Source: Limnohabitans kasalickyi (lineage in GTDB: Bacteria > Pseudomonadota > Gammaproteobacteria > Burkholderiales > Burkholderiaceae_C). From it: DNA of 64,000 bases. Location: the NCBI GenBank assembly GCA_965234325.1, contig OZ248407.1:124001-188000 (forward strand), given 5' to 3'. The position numbers and the translations under genes were made by a program. Below the pieces are notes generated by a model that did not search any database, was not told the origin of the DNA, and saw only the letters and a program-made list of their open reading frames with translations. Shown one piece after another: positions 25,194 through 33,931 of the stretch (positions are counted from its first letter, which is position 1; the number at the start of each line of letters is the position of its first letter).

Positions 25194-25448
25194 ATGAACA
25201 AATTCATTACCGCCTCTATCGCTGCTGTCACGGTAGCTCTGCCACTGTTCGCATCAGCCCAAGCTGTAGCACCAGCAACCATGCCTGTTGCGCCTGCGCC
25301 TCAAGTCGCACCAGCCGTGCAAGCTCCTCAGGCAGCACCTGCGCAGACGTTCAAAGCAGAGCCCTATGTCGCTCCCAAGGCCGACAAAAAAGGGAAAAAG
25401 AAAAAGGCCAAAAAGGCCAAGAAGGCGAAGAAAGCCAAAGCGCTTTGA
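25194..25448 (+). CDS. Small exported Ala/Pro-rich protein with Lys/Ala tail
   Basis: 84 residues. A standard signal peptide (MNKFITASIAAVTVALPLFASAQA) is followed by a Pro/Ala/Val/Gln stretch (about 24-52) and a highly basic tail with KKAKKAKKAKKAK-type repeats at the C-terminus. It is probably periplasmic, and the tail could bind peptidoglycan, LPS or nucleic acid. I do not recognise a family; small exported Lys/Ala-tailed proteins like this occur in Burkholderiales. A strong terminator follows within 25 bases, which supports a real, monocistronic gene. Confidence 0.65.
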   Translation: MNKFITASIAAVTVALPLFASAQAVAPATMPVAPAPQVAPAVQAPQAAPAQTFKAEPYVAPKADKKGKKKKAKKAKKAKKAKAL

Positions 25449-25470
25449 TCAACCACCAAACCTAAAAAAG

Positions 25471-25498
25471 AAGCGCTTGTTTACAAGCGCTTTTTTCT
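25471..25498. terminator. Bidirectional Rho-independent terminator
   Basis: AAGCGCTTG and CAAGCGCTT pair with a four-base loop. T6 follows on the plus strand, and TTTTTT follows after CTTC on the minus strand, so it can end both the small exported protein gene and the recG-oxyR-ubiA operon. Confidence 0.9.
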
Positions 25499-25516
25499 TG
25501 GCTTCTAGGCATCACC

Positions 25517-26422
25517 TCAGGGCTTTAAAGCCAAGCCGATGGCCATACCAGCAAAGATCGTTGCTCCGATCCAATGGTTCTGACGGAACGCCAAGAAACA
25601 ACCATCGCGGGTGCGTCCACGAATGAGCGCAAAGTGCCAAAGGGCTTGAAGCGCTGCCGCCGACAAAGCCAAAAGCCAAGGCCAACCCAACTGTTGATCG
25701 CGCAACACCCACAACCAACCTGTCAAGTAAACAGCGTAAAAGCCCATCACCGCCGCCACATCGAATCGCCCCAAGGTGATGGCCGATGTCTTCATGCCAA
25801 TACGCAAGTCATCATCGCGGTCCACCATCGCATACTCGGTGTCGTACGCGAGCACCCAAAACAAATTGAACGCGAGGAGTGCCCACGCTTGCCAAGGCAC
25901 TACGCCGCAAAGACCTTGCAGCGTCAACGTCTGCCAAGTCATGCCCTCCCCCTGCACCACGGCAAATGCCATCGGAATGCCGAAGCTAAACGCCACCCCC
26001 AGCACGGCTTGCGGCATCGACACATGGCGCTTCGCGTAGGGGTATGCCAAAGTCACCGCCAGCGCTACGAATGACCAACCCACCGCCGCTGCATTGGTGC
26101 TCACCACCAGCGCAAATGCCAAGGCTGCCAGCACGGCACCCACAGCCAACGCCTCACGCACAGTCACCGCTCCGCGCGTCACAGGCCGCTGTGCGGTGCG
26201 CTTCACGTGCCGATCAAACTCGCGATCGGCGACGTCGTTGATGCAGCACCCCGCGCTGCGCATCAAAATAGTGCCAGCCACAAACACGGCCAATGCGTGC
26301 CATCCCGGCCAGCCCCCTGCCGCCAACCACAGCGCCGACAGGGATGGCCACAACAGCAGCAGCCATCCTGCTGGCCGGTTCCAACGAATCAAATCTAAAT
26401 ACAAAGCCAAACGTTCGCGCAT
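25517..26422 (-). CDS. ubiA: 4-hydroxybenzoate octaprenyltransferase
   Basis: 301 residues, a multi-helix membrane prenyltransferase of ubiquinone synthesis that attaches the polyprenyl chain to 4-hydroxybenzoate. The two aspartate-rich motifs are present: CINDVADREFDRHVKRTAQRP and YDTEYAMVDRDDDLRIGMKT. The N-terminus LIRWNRPAGWLLLLWP is typical. It begins nine bases after oxyR, as the last gene of a recG-oxyR-ubiA operon. Confidence 0.95.
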   Translation of the reverse strand: MRERLALYLDLIRWNRPAGWLLLLWPSLSALWLAAGGWPGWHALAVFVAGTILMRSAGCCINDVADREFDRHVKRTAQRPVTRGAVTVREALAVGAVLAALAFALVVSTNAAAVGWSFVALAVTLAYPYAKRHVSMPQAVLGVAFSFGIPMAFAVVQGEGMTWQTLTLQGLCGVVPWQAWALLAFNLFWVLAYDTEYAMVDRDDDLRIGMKTSAITLGRFDVAAVMGFYAVYLTGWLWVLRDQQLGWPWLLALSAAALQALWHFALIRGRTRDGCFLAFRQNHWIGATIFAGMAIGLALKP

Positions 26423-26431
26423 GCCAAGATC

Positions 26432-27394
26432 TCAAGAAAGGCGGCTCACGCCAGGCAATTCGCAGGCGTAAATGGCATTGCGCAAGGCGGCGATCGCTTC
26501 GTAACGGGTAAAACTACGCCGCCACGCGAGTACCACGCGTCGCGTTGGCGGGGCCGCACCATCGGCATCGACGATGGGCAAATAACGCACATAGGTTTCT
26601 TCCGTCTTCTTGCGCTTGTGCGGCTCTAGCGCCTCCTTGGGCACACTCAAACGCGGCACCAAGGTCACGCCCATCCCCGCGGCCACCATGTGCTTGATGG
26701 TCTCCAGCGACGAGCCCTCGAAGCTTTTACGAATGCCCTCGGCATGGCTTGAAAAACGAGCGAACTCGGGACAGACCTCCAACACATGGTCTCGGAAACA
26801 ATGGCCATTGCCCAGCAGCAACATGGTTTCGTTCTTCAGCTCTTCGGCGTTGATCTGACTCAGCGCCGCAAAGGGATGGTTGCTCGGCACCGCGGCCATG
26901 AAGGGCTCGTCATACAGAGGCGCAGTCGCCAAGCCCGTGTCTGGAAAAGGTTCGGCCATGATGGCGCAATCGATCTCGCCCGTGCGCAACATTTCCAGCA
27001 ACTTGACAGTGAAGTTCTCTTGCAGCATCAATGGCATTTGAGGCGTCTTTTTGATGTTTTGACGTACCAAGGCCGGCAGCAAATACGGCGCAATGGTGTA
27101 GATCACGCCAAGGCGCAAAGGCCCCGCCAATGGGTCTTTGCCCCGCTTTGCAATTTCTTTGATGCTGGCCGCTTGCTCCAACACGCTTTGCGCTTGCCGA
27201 ACAATTTCCTCTCCCAAACTGGTGACAGCCACCTCATTGGCGCTGCGCTCAAAAAGCTTGACCTCCAGCTCTTCCTCCAGCTTTTTGATCGCCACCGACA
27301 GCGTGGGCTGCGAGACAAAGCAAGCATCGGCCGCACGGCCAAAGTGTTTTTCACGGGCCACGGCCACGATGTATTTGAGTTCAGTCAGCGTCAT
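26432..27394 (-). CDS. oxyR: Hydrogen peroxide sensor OxyR (LysR family)
   Basis: 320 residues. The N-terminal LysR helix-turn-helix (FGRAADACFVSQPTLSVAIKKLE) precedes a regulatory domain in which GHCFRDHVLEVC holds cysteines at exactly positions 199 and 208, the pair that forms the redox-sensing disulfide in E. coli OxyR. It should therefore be a true peroxide sensor controlling catalase, AhpC and related genes. It follows recG by four bases; recG-oxyR linkage is typical of Burkholderiales, where the two can be co-transcribed. Confidence 0.95.
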   Translation of the reverse strand: MTLTELKYIVAVAREKHFGRAADACFVSQPTLSVAIKKLEEELEVKLFERSANEVAVTSLGEEIVRQAQSVLEQAASIKEIAKRGKDPLAGPLRLGVIYTIAPYLLPALVRQNIKKTPQMPLMLQENFTVKLLEMLRTGEIDCAIMAEPFPDTGLATAPLYDEPFMAAVPSNHPFAALSQINAEELKNETMLLLGNGHCFRDHVLEVCPEFARFSSHAEGIRKSFEGSSLETIKHMVAAGMGVTLVPRLSVPKEALEPHKRKKTEETYVRYLPIVDADGAAPPTRRVVLAWRRSFTRYEAIAALRNAIYACELPGVSRLS

Positions 27395-27398
27395 GGGT

Positions 27399-29603
27399 TC
27401 AAGCTTTCAAGAAATCTGATTTTCCACCCAACCAACGCGCCACATGCTGATCAGCTTGACGCGGGTATTGGTCCAGCATGGTTGGTGCCAGCTCTCGGGC
27501 CCACTCCAACAATTCAACATCCTCCGCCAAGTCTGCAAAACGCAGCAGCGCGGCGCCCGATTGGCGAGCGCCTAAAAACTCGCCGGGCCCCCGAATTTCT
27601 AAATCTCGACGCGCGATCTCAAACCCATCGGTGGTCTCGACCATCGCTTTGAGGCGCTCACGGGCCGTCTCACTCAAACGGCCACTGTCGCCTGTGGCGT
27701 ACATCAACACACAAGCGGAAGCTGCCGCACCGCGCCCCACGCGGCCACGTAGTTGATGGAGTTGCGACAAACCAAAACGCTCGGCATGCTCAATCACCAT
27801 CAACGAGGCATTGGGCACATCCACGCCCACCTCAATCACCGTAGTGCTGACCAACACCGCCATTTGCCCGCTTTCGAACTTGGCCATTTCCGCCTTTTTG
27901 TCAGCCGTCGGCATGCGCGAATGCAGCAAGCCCACCAACACGGGCGCACTGCCGGGCGGGTTCAGGGCCTCGGTCAGCAAGGCATGTGTTTCGGTGGCGT
28001 TGGTCAAGTCGATCGCTTCGCTCTCTTCGATGAGCGGACACACCCAATAGACCTGTCGGCCTTGGTCGATTTGGTGGCGAATGCGCTCAATCAACTCATC
28101 GCGGCGACTCTCGGACACCAAGCGCGTCACGATCGGCGTGCGTCCGGGCGGCAGCTCGTCCAAAGTAGACACATCCAAGTCCGCGTAATAGCTCATGGCC
28201 AAAGTGCGGGGAATGGGCGTGGCGCTCATCATCAGCATGTGCGGCTCTTGTTGAGACGCAGAGGCGGCGGCATCTAGGCCGTTCGCATCGGGTGCCTCCG
28301 TGGATTTCATCTTCTCGCGCAACGCCAAGCGCTGCGCCACCCCAAAGCGATGCTGCTCATCGATGATGGCCAGGGCCAAGTTTTTGAACTTCACTTGCTC
28401 TTGAATCACCGCGTGCGTGCCCACCACCAGCGCCGCTTCACCGCTGGCGATGAAGCCCAACATCTCGGTGCGCTCTTTCTTTTTTTGACTGCCCGTGAGC
28501 CACGCCACGCGCTTGCCCAACGGCGTCAACAAAGGCTCTAGCCAGCCAATGAGCTTGCGAAAGTGCTGTTCCGCCAAGATCTCGGTCGGTGCCATCAACG
28601 CACATTGCCAGCCCCCATCCATGGCCACGGCGGCGGCAAGCGCAGCCACCACGGTTTTGCCGGAACCCACATCGCCTTGTAACAAGCGGTGCATGGGCAC
28701 TTGGCGCATCAAGTCTTGCGCCAGCTCTTCACCCACGCGACGCTGCGCGCCCGTCAAAGCAAACGGCAGCACGCCCAACAGCTGCTCATGTAAGCCGCCT
28801 TGGCGCAACGTCAAGGCAGGTGCGCGCAGCAAATCGCGCGCGCGTTTGGACTGCAACTGCGACAGCTGCTGCGCCAACAACTCTTCGGCCTTGAGACGCT
28901 GCCAAGCGGGGTGTGTTCGGTCTTCCAACTGCGCCAGCGACACATCGGGCGTCGGGTGATGCAAAAAATGCAACGACTGCGCCAGCCCCCAAGACTCCAC
29001 ACTTCCGCTGTTGGCGTCACGCCCTTTGCCATAACGCAGCGTCGAGGGCGGCATAGACGCTTGCGGGATGGTCTCTGTGAACGCGCCGTGCCGTGCCGCG
29101 TGCACCAAGCCGCCGTGCACCGCCTTGCGCAAATACACCTGTGGCAATCCGGCAGACGTGGGGTAGACAGGCGTCAAGGCTTGCGGCAGCTCGCCACCCG
29201 CCACATGAAAACTCGGGTGCATCATCGTGCGCCCCATGAAACCGCCCTTCACCTCACCACGCAAACGCAAGCGGTTACCCACGGCCAGCGCTTTTTGTTG
29301 TGAAGGGTAGAAGCTGAAAAACCGCAAGGTGCAGGTGTCGGAGCCATCGTCGACCTCCACCAGCAATTGGCGGCGCGGCTTGTAGGCAATTTCGCAAGAC
29401 ACCACCGTGGCCTCGATCTGCACCGTGTCGCCCTCGCGGGTGTCCGTCAAACGGACGATGCGGGTTTCGTCCTCGTAGCGCAGCGGCAGGTGCAGCGCCA
29501 AGTCGATGTCACGGTCGAGCCCCAGCTTACGCAACGCCTTTTGCGGCGCGGAAAGCGGCTTGTTGTCTGTTTTGACGGTGACGGTGGGCTTAGCGGCTGG
29601 CAT
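27399..29603 (-). CDS. recG: ATP-dependent DNA helicase RecG
   Basis: 734 residues. It has an N-terminal wedge/OB domain (about 20-190, PLRYEDETRI), a Walker A LLQGDVGSGKTVVAALAA, a DEQHRFGV helicase motif II, and motifs V-VI VSTTVIEVGVDVPNA and QLRGRVGRG, followed by the TRG-like C-terminus. It remodels stalled forks and recombination intermediates. It heads the recG-oxyR-ubiA operon. Confidence 0.96.
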   Translation of the reverse strand: MPAAKPTVTVKTDNKPLSAPQKALRKLGLDRDIDLALHLPLRYEDETRIVRLTDTREGDTVQIEATVVSCEIAYKPRRQLLVEVDDGSDTCTLRFFSFYPSQQKALAVGNRLRLRGEVKGGFMGRTMMHPSFHVAGGELPQALTPVYPTSAGLPQVYLRKAVHGGLVHAARHGAFTETIPQASMPPSTLRYGKGRDANSGSVESWGLAQSLHFLHHPTPDVSLAQLEDRTHPAWQRLKAEELLAQQLSQLQSKRARDLLRAPALTLRQGGLHEQLLGVLPFALTGAQRRVGEELAQDLMRQVPMHRLLQGDVGSGKTVVAALAAAVAMDGGWQCALMAPTEILAEQHFRKLIGWLEPLLTPLGKRVAWLTGSQKKKERTEMLGFIASGEAALVVGTHAVIQEQVKFKNLALAIIDEQHRFGVAQRLALREKMKSTEAPDANGLDAAASASQQEPHMLMMSATPIPRTLAMSYYADLDVSTLDELPPGRTPIVTRLVSESRRDELIERIRHQIDQGRQVYWVCPLIEESEAIDLTNATETHALLTEALNPPGSAPVLVGLLHSRMPTADKKAEMAKFESGQMAVLVSTTVIEVGVDVPNASLMVIEHAERFGLSQLHQLRGRVGRGAAASACVLMYATGDSGRLSETARERLKAMVETTDGFEIARRDLEIRGPGEFLGARQSGAALLRFADLAEDVELLEWARELAPTMLDQYPRQADQHVARWLGGKSDFLKA

Positions 29604-29633
29604 GGGCTGTGATTGTGCCCCGCCGCTTGGGGA

Positions 29634-30923
29634 CTAGAACTGGTAGCCCAAACGCAGGCCTAGGCCGTGGCCGCCTGCTTCACGGTAAGGTGAGGGTTGC
29701 TCATCCAAGATGTATAAATCTAGCTTGTTGTAACTCCATTGGACCGCAGTATAAAAACCTTCGCTCCAGTTGTGACGCCAACTGGCCGAAAGGTTTCTAT
29801 TTCCATATCGGTAGTAATTTCGATAATTCGTATAACCTGGATCTGGGTAATTTGTGTTGATGTAGGAGTTGTCGAAGGTGTACTTCGAAACCGCAAATGC
29901 CAACACATCTTGTGCTGAATGCCAGTAGTTCATCTCCAAGACATGAGAACGACGCGCCAAATCTGCGCCCCCAAGATAACTAGGTTTTTCGCCGCCAGGG
30001 GGCGAACGTCGATTTGAAATCATGTCGTGTCTGAGTGTTTGCACACGAACTTGCAACTTGGGCCGCACATAAAAAGCGGCCCCCAAAAACATCACGTTGT
30101 AGTTTTGACGAACCCGATCTGGGCCTTCGTTCAAATAGTCATACACGTAATTGGATTGGACTGTGTTTAGCAAGCCCAGCCGGAACTCTGTCGCCGTGTC
30201 CATGTTTTGAACACTGACAGATAGGCTTTTCTTACTGTTCCGATCGATATGGCTATTGGGATAGTCCACATTTGAAAACTCGGTCGTGTTGTAGTTCAGC
30301 AGCAGGGGACGATATAAGCCCACCAAACCCTGTACTCGGTAATCACCAACCGGCGTGTTGGCATACACCTGCACACCTGGCGCGCCACCACTGGCTACGC
30401 TTGTGGTCTTGATCGTACAAAACGGATCGTTTTCGCGCACCCAGGGTGAGTCAACGTCATACGTTCGGCACCAACTGGTTTTGTAACTCACCACGCCCGT
30501 TTTCACACCGAGGCTGGGGGACAAAGCCCAATCCAAACTCATTTCGTCCACATGGGTGCCCAAAGCCTGATCGGCACGCAACTTCAAACTAAGCGCCGCA
30601 TGGCGATGCACGGCAGCCTGACCATCGAACGTCATCCAAGGCGACGTGGACCTGTAATTCCACTGTGAGTTGGTGGGCAGAAACAGCAACCTCTCAGGTG
30701 TTTGAGGACTCAAGCGCCAAGCATCAACGCCCACTTGAGCCACATAAGTGGTTTGCAAATCTGCCCCTTTGCCTTGCTGAAGCCCTTGTGCTTGCACAAC
30801 CAAAGAAGCGGCGAAAAGCAAATAACAGCAGAGCATCTGCGGCAACCGTGCGCACCAGTTCAGCCACAAGACATGAAGGGGCCTGTGCGCGACATGAATT
30901 TGAGGGTTAAACATAAGCAACAT
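29634..30923 (-). CDS. Putative outer-membrane beta-barrel protein
   Basis: Up to 429 residues; family not recognised. The N-terminal hydrophobic stretch ending SLVVQAQ looks like a signal peptide, but it is preceded by about 30 extra residues, so translation may start later (for example Met30). The rest is rich in alternating Tyr, Trp, Asn, Arg and Ser, with strand-like segments and a C-terminal GLRLGYQF, a terminal aromatic as in outer-membrane barrels. Two Cys pairs lie around 160-180. It borders an AT-rich accessory block and diverges from a lipoprotein gene 66 bases away. A porin or surface receptor role is inference. Confidence 0.6.
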   Translation of the reverse strand: MLLMFNPQIHVAHRPLHVLWLNWCARLPQMLCCYLLFAASLVVQAQGLQQGKGADLQTTYVAQVGVDAWRLSPQTPERLLFLPTNSQWNYRSTSPWMTFDGQAAVHRHAALSLKLRADQALGTHVDEMSLDWALSPSLGVKTGVVSYKTSWCRTYDVDSPWVRENDPFCTIKTTSVASGGAPGVQVYANTPVGDYRVQGLVGLYRPLLLNYNTTEFSNVDYPNSHIDRNSKKSLSVSVQNMDTATEFRLGLLNTVQSNYVYDYLNEGPDRVRQNYNVMFLGAAFYVRPKLQVRVQTLRHDMISNRRSPPGGEKPSYLGGADLARRSHVLEMNYWHSAQDVLAFAVSKYTFDNSYINTNYPDPGYTNYRNYYRYGNRNLSASWRHNWSEGFYTAVQWSYNKLDLYILDEQPSPYREAGGHGLGLRLGYQF

Positions 30924-30989
30924 GTACTAAGTAATTTTTATTTGAACAAATGTTACTCGTGATTAATACTTAAAAACTACATTATTGGT

Positions 30990-31700
30990 ATGAAATACAA
31001 AATTTGGACCTTCATCGTCGCCGCCATGTTTGCTCTATGCGGCTGCGGAATCAGCAATGAAGATTGGGCCAGCAAAGACCCCAGTGCAATCGCTGCATCG
31101 CCCAACAGCTTTGACATTGCCGATGGCTGGAAGCAGTTGTTGATAAAGGGGTACAGCAAAACGCTGTTTTTTACTCAAACAAGCAGCACATGCGAAGGCA
31201 GTTTTGAGATTGAGCAAACACCCACTCAAATTTACGACGCCCTAAACCCTCAATATATGTATGAAAACTACCGCGACTTCACACCTTGGTATGACGCCTG
31301 CACCAACCAAACCCCACCTGAGTCGCCACGTATTTCGCAATACAACTTGTATTCGAATACCTTCAGTAACGCCTACATCGCTGTGAACGATCTGAGCGCC
31401 GATTGGAATACGCCTGCGGTTTTTCCTCAAGCTGCTCGCGTGGGTGACGCGGGTGTGATCGGTGAATTCAGCAAACTCGACAGCACAGGCTCGCCTGCAG
31501 GCTCAGAAAAATGGTCTTACCGCATTGAAATTGACACAGCGACCACCGTCAAATTTAGACTGGTGATGACCGCGAACAATGCCGACGGCCAGTGGCTCGG
31601 CACTGAAGAAAACCTTTTCAGGGTCGGGGCAGACAACACCCTGAAGCTGATTTCTGTCATCAAAAAAGAACCAAGCGGGTTTTACATCGAAGCCAAATAA
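30990..31700 (+). CDS. Putative lipoprotein A of the accessory block
   Basis: 236 residues. The signal peptide ends in a lipobox, FALCGC, giving lipidation at Cys18 or Cys20. The C-terminal half contains RVGDAGV, EIDTATTVKFRL and LFRVGADNTLKLIS, segments that recur in the same order in the lipoprotein at 32056-32751. I do not recognise a known family. Two cysteines in the mature part (in SSTCEG and YDACTN) could form a disulfide. The DNA here is AT-richer than the surroundings. Confidence 0.6.
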   Translation: MKYKIWTFIVAAMFALCGCGISNEDWASKDPSAIAASPNSFDIADGWKQLLIKGYSKTLFFTQTSSTCEGSFEIEQTPTQIYDALNPQYMYENYRDFTPWYDACTNQTPPESPRISQYNLYSNTFSNAYIAVNDLSADWNTPAVFPQAARVGDAGVIGEFSKLDSTGSPAGSEKWSYRIEIDTATTVKFRLVMTANNADGQWLGTEENLFRVGADNTLKLISVIKKEPSGFYIEAK

Positions 31701-31718
31701 AACGGCGGCGGCCTCAAC

Positions 31719-31964
31719 TCACGAGACCGGATCCACCTGCACCACATCGCGCACCCGCTCAAACAACTCAAACACCGTCAGTCCTAAGCCGACCGCGATG
31801 ACCTCCATCGCATTGAGGGTGGGGTTCGCCTGCCCGTTCTCAATGCGGCTGAGGTAGGTTTGATAAAACCCACACTTTTCGCTGAACTCGACCTGCGTCA
31901 GCCCCTGCGCTTGCCGCAAGGCACGCACGCATTGACCAAAAGATTGTTGGAGCGAAGGTTTCAC
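31719..31964 (-). CDS. Small XRE-family helix-turn-helix regulator
   Basis: 81 residues, essentially one HTH_3 domain: VRALRQAQGLTQVEFSEKCGFYQTYLSRIENGQANPTLNAMEVIA. There is no sensor domain. The start is a GTG; an inverted repeat TGGGA-ATG-TCCCA lies four bases upstream and a 12-base direct repeat lies further on, so both autoregulation and control of the divergent lipoprotein are plausible. It sits between the two related lipoprotein genes. Confidence 0.8.
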   Translation of the reverse strand: MKPSLQQSFGQCVRALRQAQGLTQVEFSEKCGFYQTYLSRIENGQANPTLNAMEVIAVGLGLTVFELFERVRDVVQVDPVS

Positions 31965-31967
31965 GCA

Positions 31968-31980
31968 TGGGAATGTCCCA
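31968..31980. promoter_or_regulatory. Inverted repeat at the XRE start codon
   Basis: TGGGA-ATG-TCCCA, a 13-bp symmetric element touching the translation start region of the XRE gene. It could be its operator. Confidence 0.4.
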
Positions 31981-31988
31981 ATTTATGC

Positions 31989-32016
31989 CTAATTCACATA
32001 CACACTAATTCACATA
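31989..32016. promoter_or_regulatory. Tandem 12-base direct repeat overlapping a promoter
   Basis: CTAATTCACATA occurs at 31989-32000 and again at 32005-32016. A TATAAA -10 candidate (32015-32020) for the downstream lipoprotein gene starts at the end of the second copy, and the first copy covers the -35 region (TTCACA at 31993). The 16-base period is about one and a half helical turns. This is likely a binding site for the neighbouring XRE protein. Confidence 0.55.
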
Positions 32017-32055
32017 TAAAATCAAACCGACAAATTTCGTCAACTAAGGGTTTTT

Positions 32056-32751
32056 ATGCGTATTGTTAAATTTTTGGCTCTCCTCTCGTCACTCGTGTTG
32101 GTGGCATGCGGTGGCGGCGGGGGCGGGGGGTCAAACGGACCTGTCACCTCCACAGAAACATTCCAAGTTAAGGCGGCATACGTCAATTATTTGAACAAAA
32201 CGGGATCTTTTCCTTTCACTTTAAGTGGCACATCTTCTGGCGTCAATGTCACAGGCAGCGGCACTCTCACACTAAGTACGCCAACTAATAGCTCGTTTGA
32301 ATCAGCCCCTGTTTTGCAAAAAAACACGGCCACCACTTTCACCATCATTGCAAATGGGGTGAGCGCAAACGATGGCTCGGCATCATCCAGCTACGTCGAC
32401 TCTAATTACCAACCCAAGGGATCTTCTGGCACAGACTACGCCGTAGTCACAAGCAATATCGCTATCCCTGTAACTGGGCGAGTTGGTGACTCAGGTACTT
32501 GGTCCACCGAGAATCGCTATGCAAACAGCACAAAGACATCCCTACTTGGAACAACGACAACCTCCTATGTTTTAGAAGCAGACACCGCAACCACTGCTCT
32601 GCTCAAAATTATTAGTGAAGAGAAAAACAACTTGGGTACAACAACATTCACATCCATAGAAACGTATCGAATTACCGCTTCGGGCGCACTAACAGTGGTT
32701 TCTGCTACCGCCTCAGCCTCACCAACTTTTTTGACATTCACTTTCAACTAA
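32056..32751 (+). CDS. Putative lipoprotein B of the accessory block
   Basis: 231 residues. The signal peptide ends in VACGGGGGGG: a lipobox Cys19 followed by a polyglycine tether. The mature protein is Ser/Thr-rich and probably all-beta. It can be aligned along its length with the protein at 30990-31700 (for example TGRVGDSGTW, LEADTATTALLKI and YRITASGALTVVS), so the two look like distant paralogues. AAGGG lies six bases before the ATG. Function unknown; the cell location is probably the outer membrane or the surface. Confidence 0.65.
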   Translation: MRIVKFLALLSSLVLVACGGGGGGGSNGPVTSTETFQVKAAYVNYLNKTGSFPFTLSGTSSGVNVTGSGTLTLSTPTNSSFESAPVLQKNTATTFTIIANGVSANDGSASSSYVDSNYQPKGSSGTDYAVVTSNIAIPVTGRVGDSGTWSTENRYANSTKTSLLGTTTTSYVLEADTATTALLKIISEEKNNLGTTTFTSIETYRITASGALTVVSATASASPTFLTFTFN

Positions 32752-32761
32752 CTGCGCCCAA

Positions 32762-32791
32762 AACAGCCGTGCGAAAATCACGGCTGTTTTT
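32762..32791 (+). terminator. Rho-independent terminator after lipoprotein B
   Basis: AACAGCCGTG pairs with CACGGCTGTT across seven bases and runs into T5. It isolates the accessory block from queA, whose ATG is 33 bases further on. Confidence 0.88.
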
Positions 32792-32823
32792 ACTTGGAAC
32801 GGGCCCGTCCGGCCCTCAAGCGC

Positions 32824-33921
32824 ATGCCACACACCTACACCCTCAGCGATTTCGATTTCCACCTGCCTGAGGCGCTAATCGCCCAACACCCCACCTCTGA
32901 ACGCAGCGCCTCTCGCTTGTTGGATGGCCGCAGCGCTGAATTTGCTGACCGCACTTTCAAAGATCTCCCCTCCTTATTAAAAGCTGGCGACTTGCTGGTG
33001 TTCAACGACACCCAAGTGGTCAAAGCCCGTTTGTTTGGCGAAAAGGCCACGGGCGGCAAGCTCGAACTCTTGGTCGAGCGCGTGCTCACAGGCAACGAGG
33101 TGGTGGCGCACATGAAAGTGAGCAAAAAGCCGCAGGTCGGTGCCGTGATGGTCATGGCCGGTGGTTTGCGCAATGGCGGCTTCACGGCCACGCTTTTGGG
33201 CCGCTGGCCCAACGAAGACGGACAACTGTTTCGCTTCAAGCTCAGCGACGAGCCGCACACGCTGATGCAGCGCCACGGCCACATGCCGCTGCCGCCCTAC
33301 ATTGAACGTCACCAAAACACGTCTGACGCGCAGCACGAAACTGCTGAAGACAAAGCCGAGGACGAGCGCCGTTACCAAACCGTGTTTGCCAAACACCCAG
33401 GCGCCGCCGCCGCACCCACGGCCGCACTGCACTTTGACGAAGGCGTATTGCAAGGGCTAGAGGCTCAAGGTGTGACACGCGCCAGCGTGACGCTGCATGT
33501 GGGCGCAGGCACGTTTCAGCCGGTGAAGACCGAGAACTTGGCTGAGCACCGCATGCACAGCGAGTGGTACAACATCCCGCCCGAAACCGTGCAAGCCATT
33601 GCCGACTGCCGCGCACGCGGTGGCCGCGTGGTGGCTGTGGGCACGACCAGCGTGCGCACACTGGAGAGCTGGGCGCAAAGTGGGCTGACCAGTGGCGACA
33701 CACAAATCTTCATCACGCCAGGCTTTAAGTACCAAGTGGTGGATGTGCTGATCACCAACTTCCATCTCCCCAAAAGCACCTTGCTCATGTTGGTCAGCGC
33801 ATTTGCAGGCTTTGAGCACATGCACGCGCTGTACCGCCACGCGATTGCCAACCAATACCGATTCTTCAGCTACGGTGACGCCATGCTGTTAGAGAAAACC
33901 ACCGCATCAAGAACCGCTTGA
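32824..33921 (+). CDS. queA: S-adenosylmethionine:tRNA ribosyltransferase-isomerase
   Basis: 365 residues from the ATG giving MPHTYTLSDFDFHLPEALIAQHP; the longer frame starts with TTG and is rejected. QueA transfers the ribosyl group of SAM to preQ1 at tRNA position 34, forming epoxyqueuosine. Motifs: NDTQVVKARLFGEKATGGKLE, GAGTFQPVKTENLAEHRMHSEWY and FHLPKSTLLMLVSAFAG. It is slightly long because of a charged insertion around residues 160-185 (SDAQHETAEDKAEDERR). tgt follows after ten bases. Confidence 0.96.
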   Translation: MPHTYTLSDFDFHLPEALIAQHPTSERSASRLLDGRSAEFADRTFKDLPSLLKAGDLLVFNDTQVVKARLFGEKATGGKLELLVERVLTGNEVVAHMKVSKKPQVGAVMVMAGGLRNGGFTATLLGRWPNEDGQLFRFKLSDEPHTLMQRHGHMPLPPYIERHQNTSDAQHETAEDKAEDERRYQTVFAKHPGAAAAPTAALHFDEGVLQGLEAQGVTRASVTLHVGAGTFQPVKTENLAEHRMHSEWYNIPPETVQAIADCRARGGRVVAVGTTSVRTLESWAQSGLTSGDTQIFITPGFKYQVVDVLITNFHLPKSTLLMLVSAFAGFEHMHALYRHAIANQYRFFSYGDAMLLEKTTASRTA

Positions 33922-33931
33922 AAGACCGACC

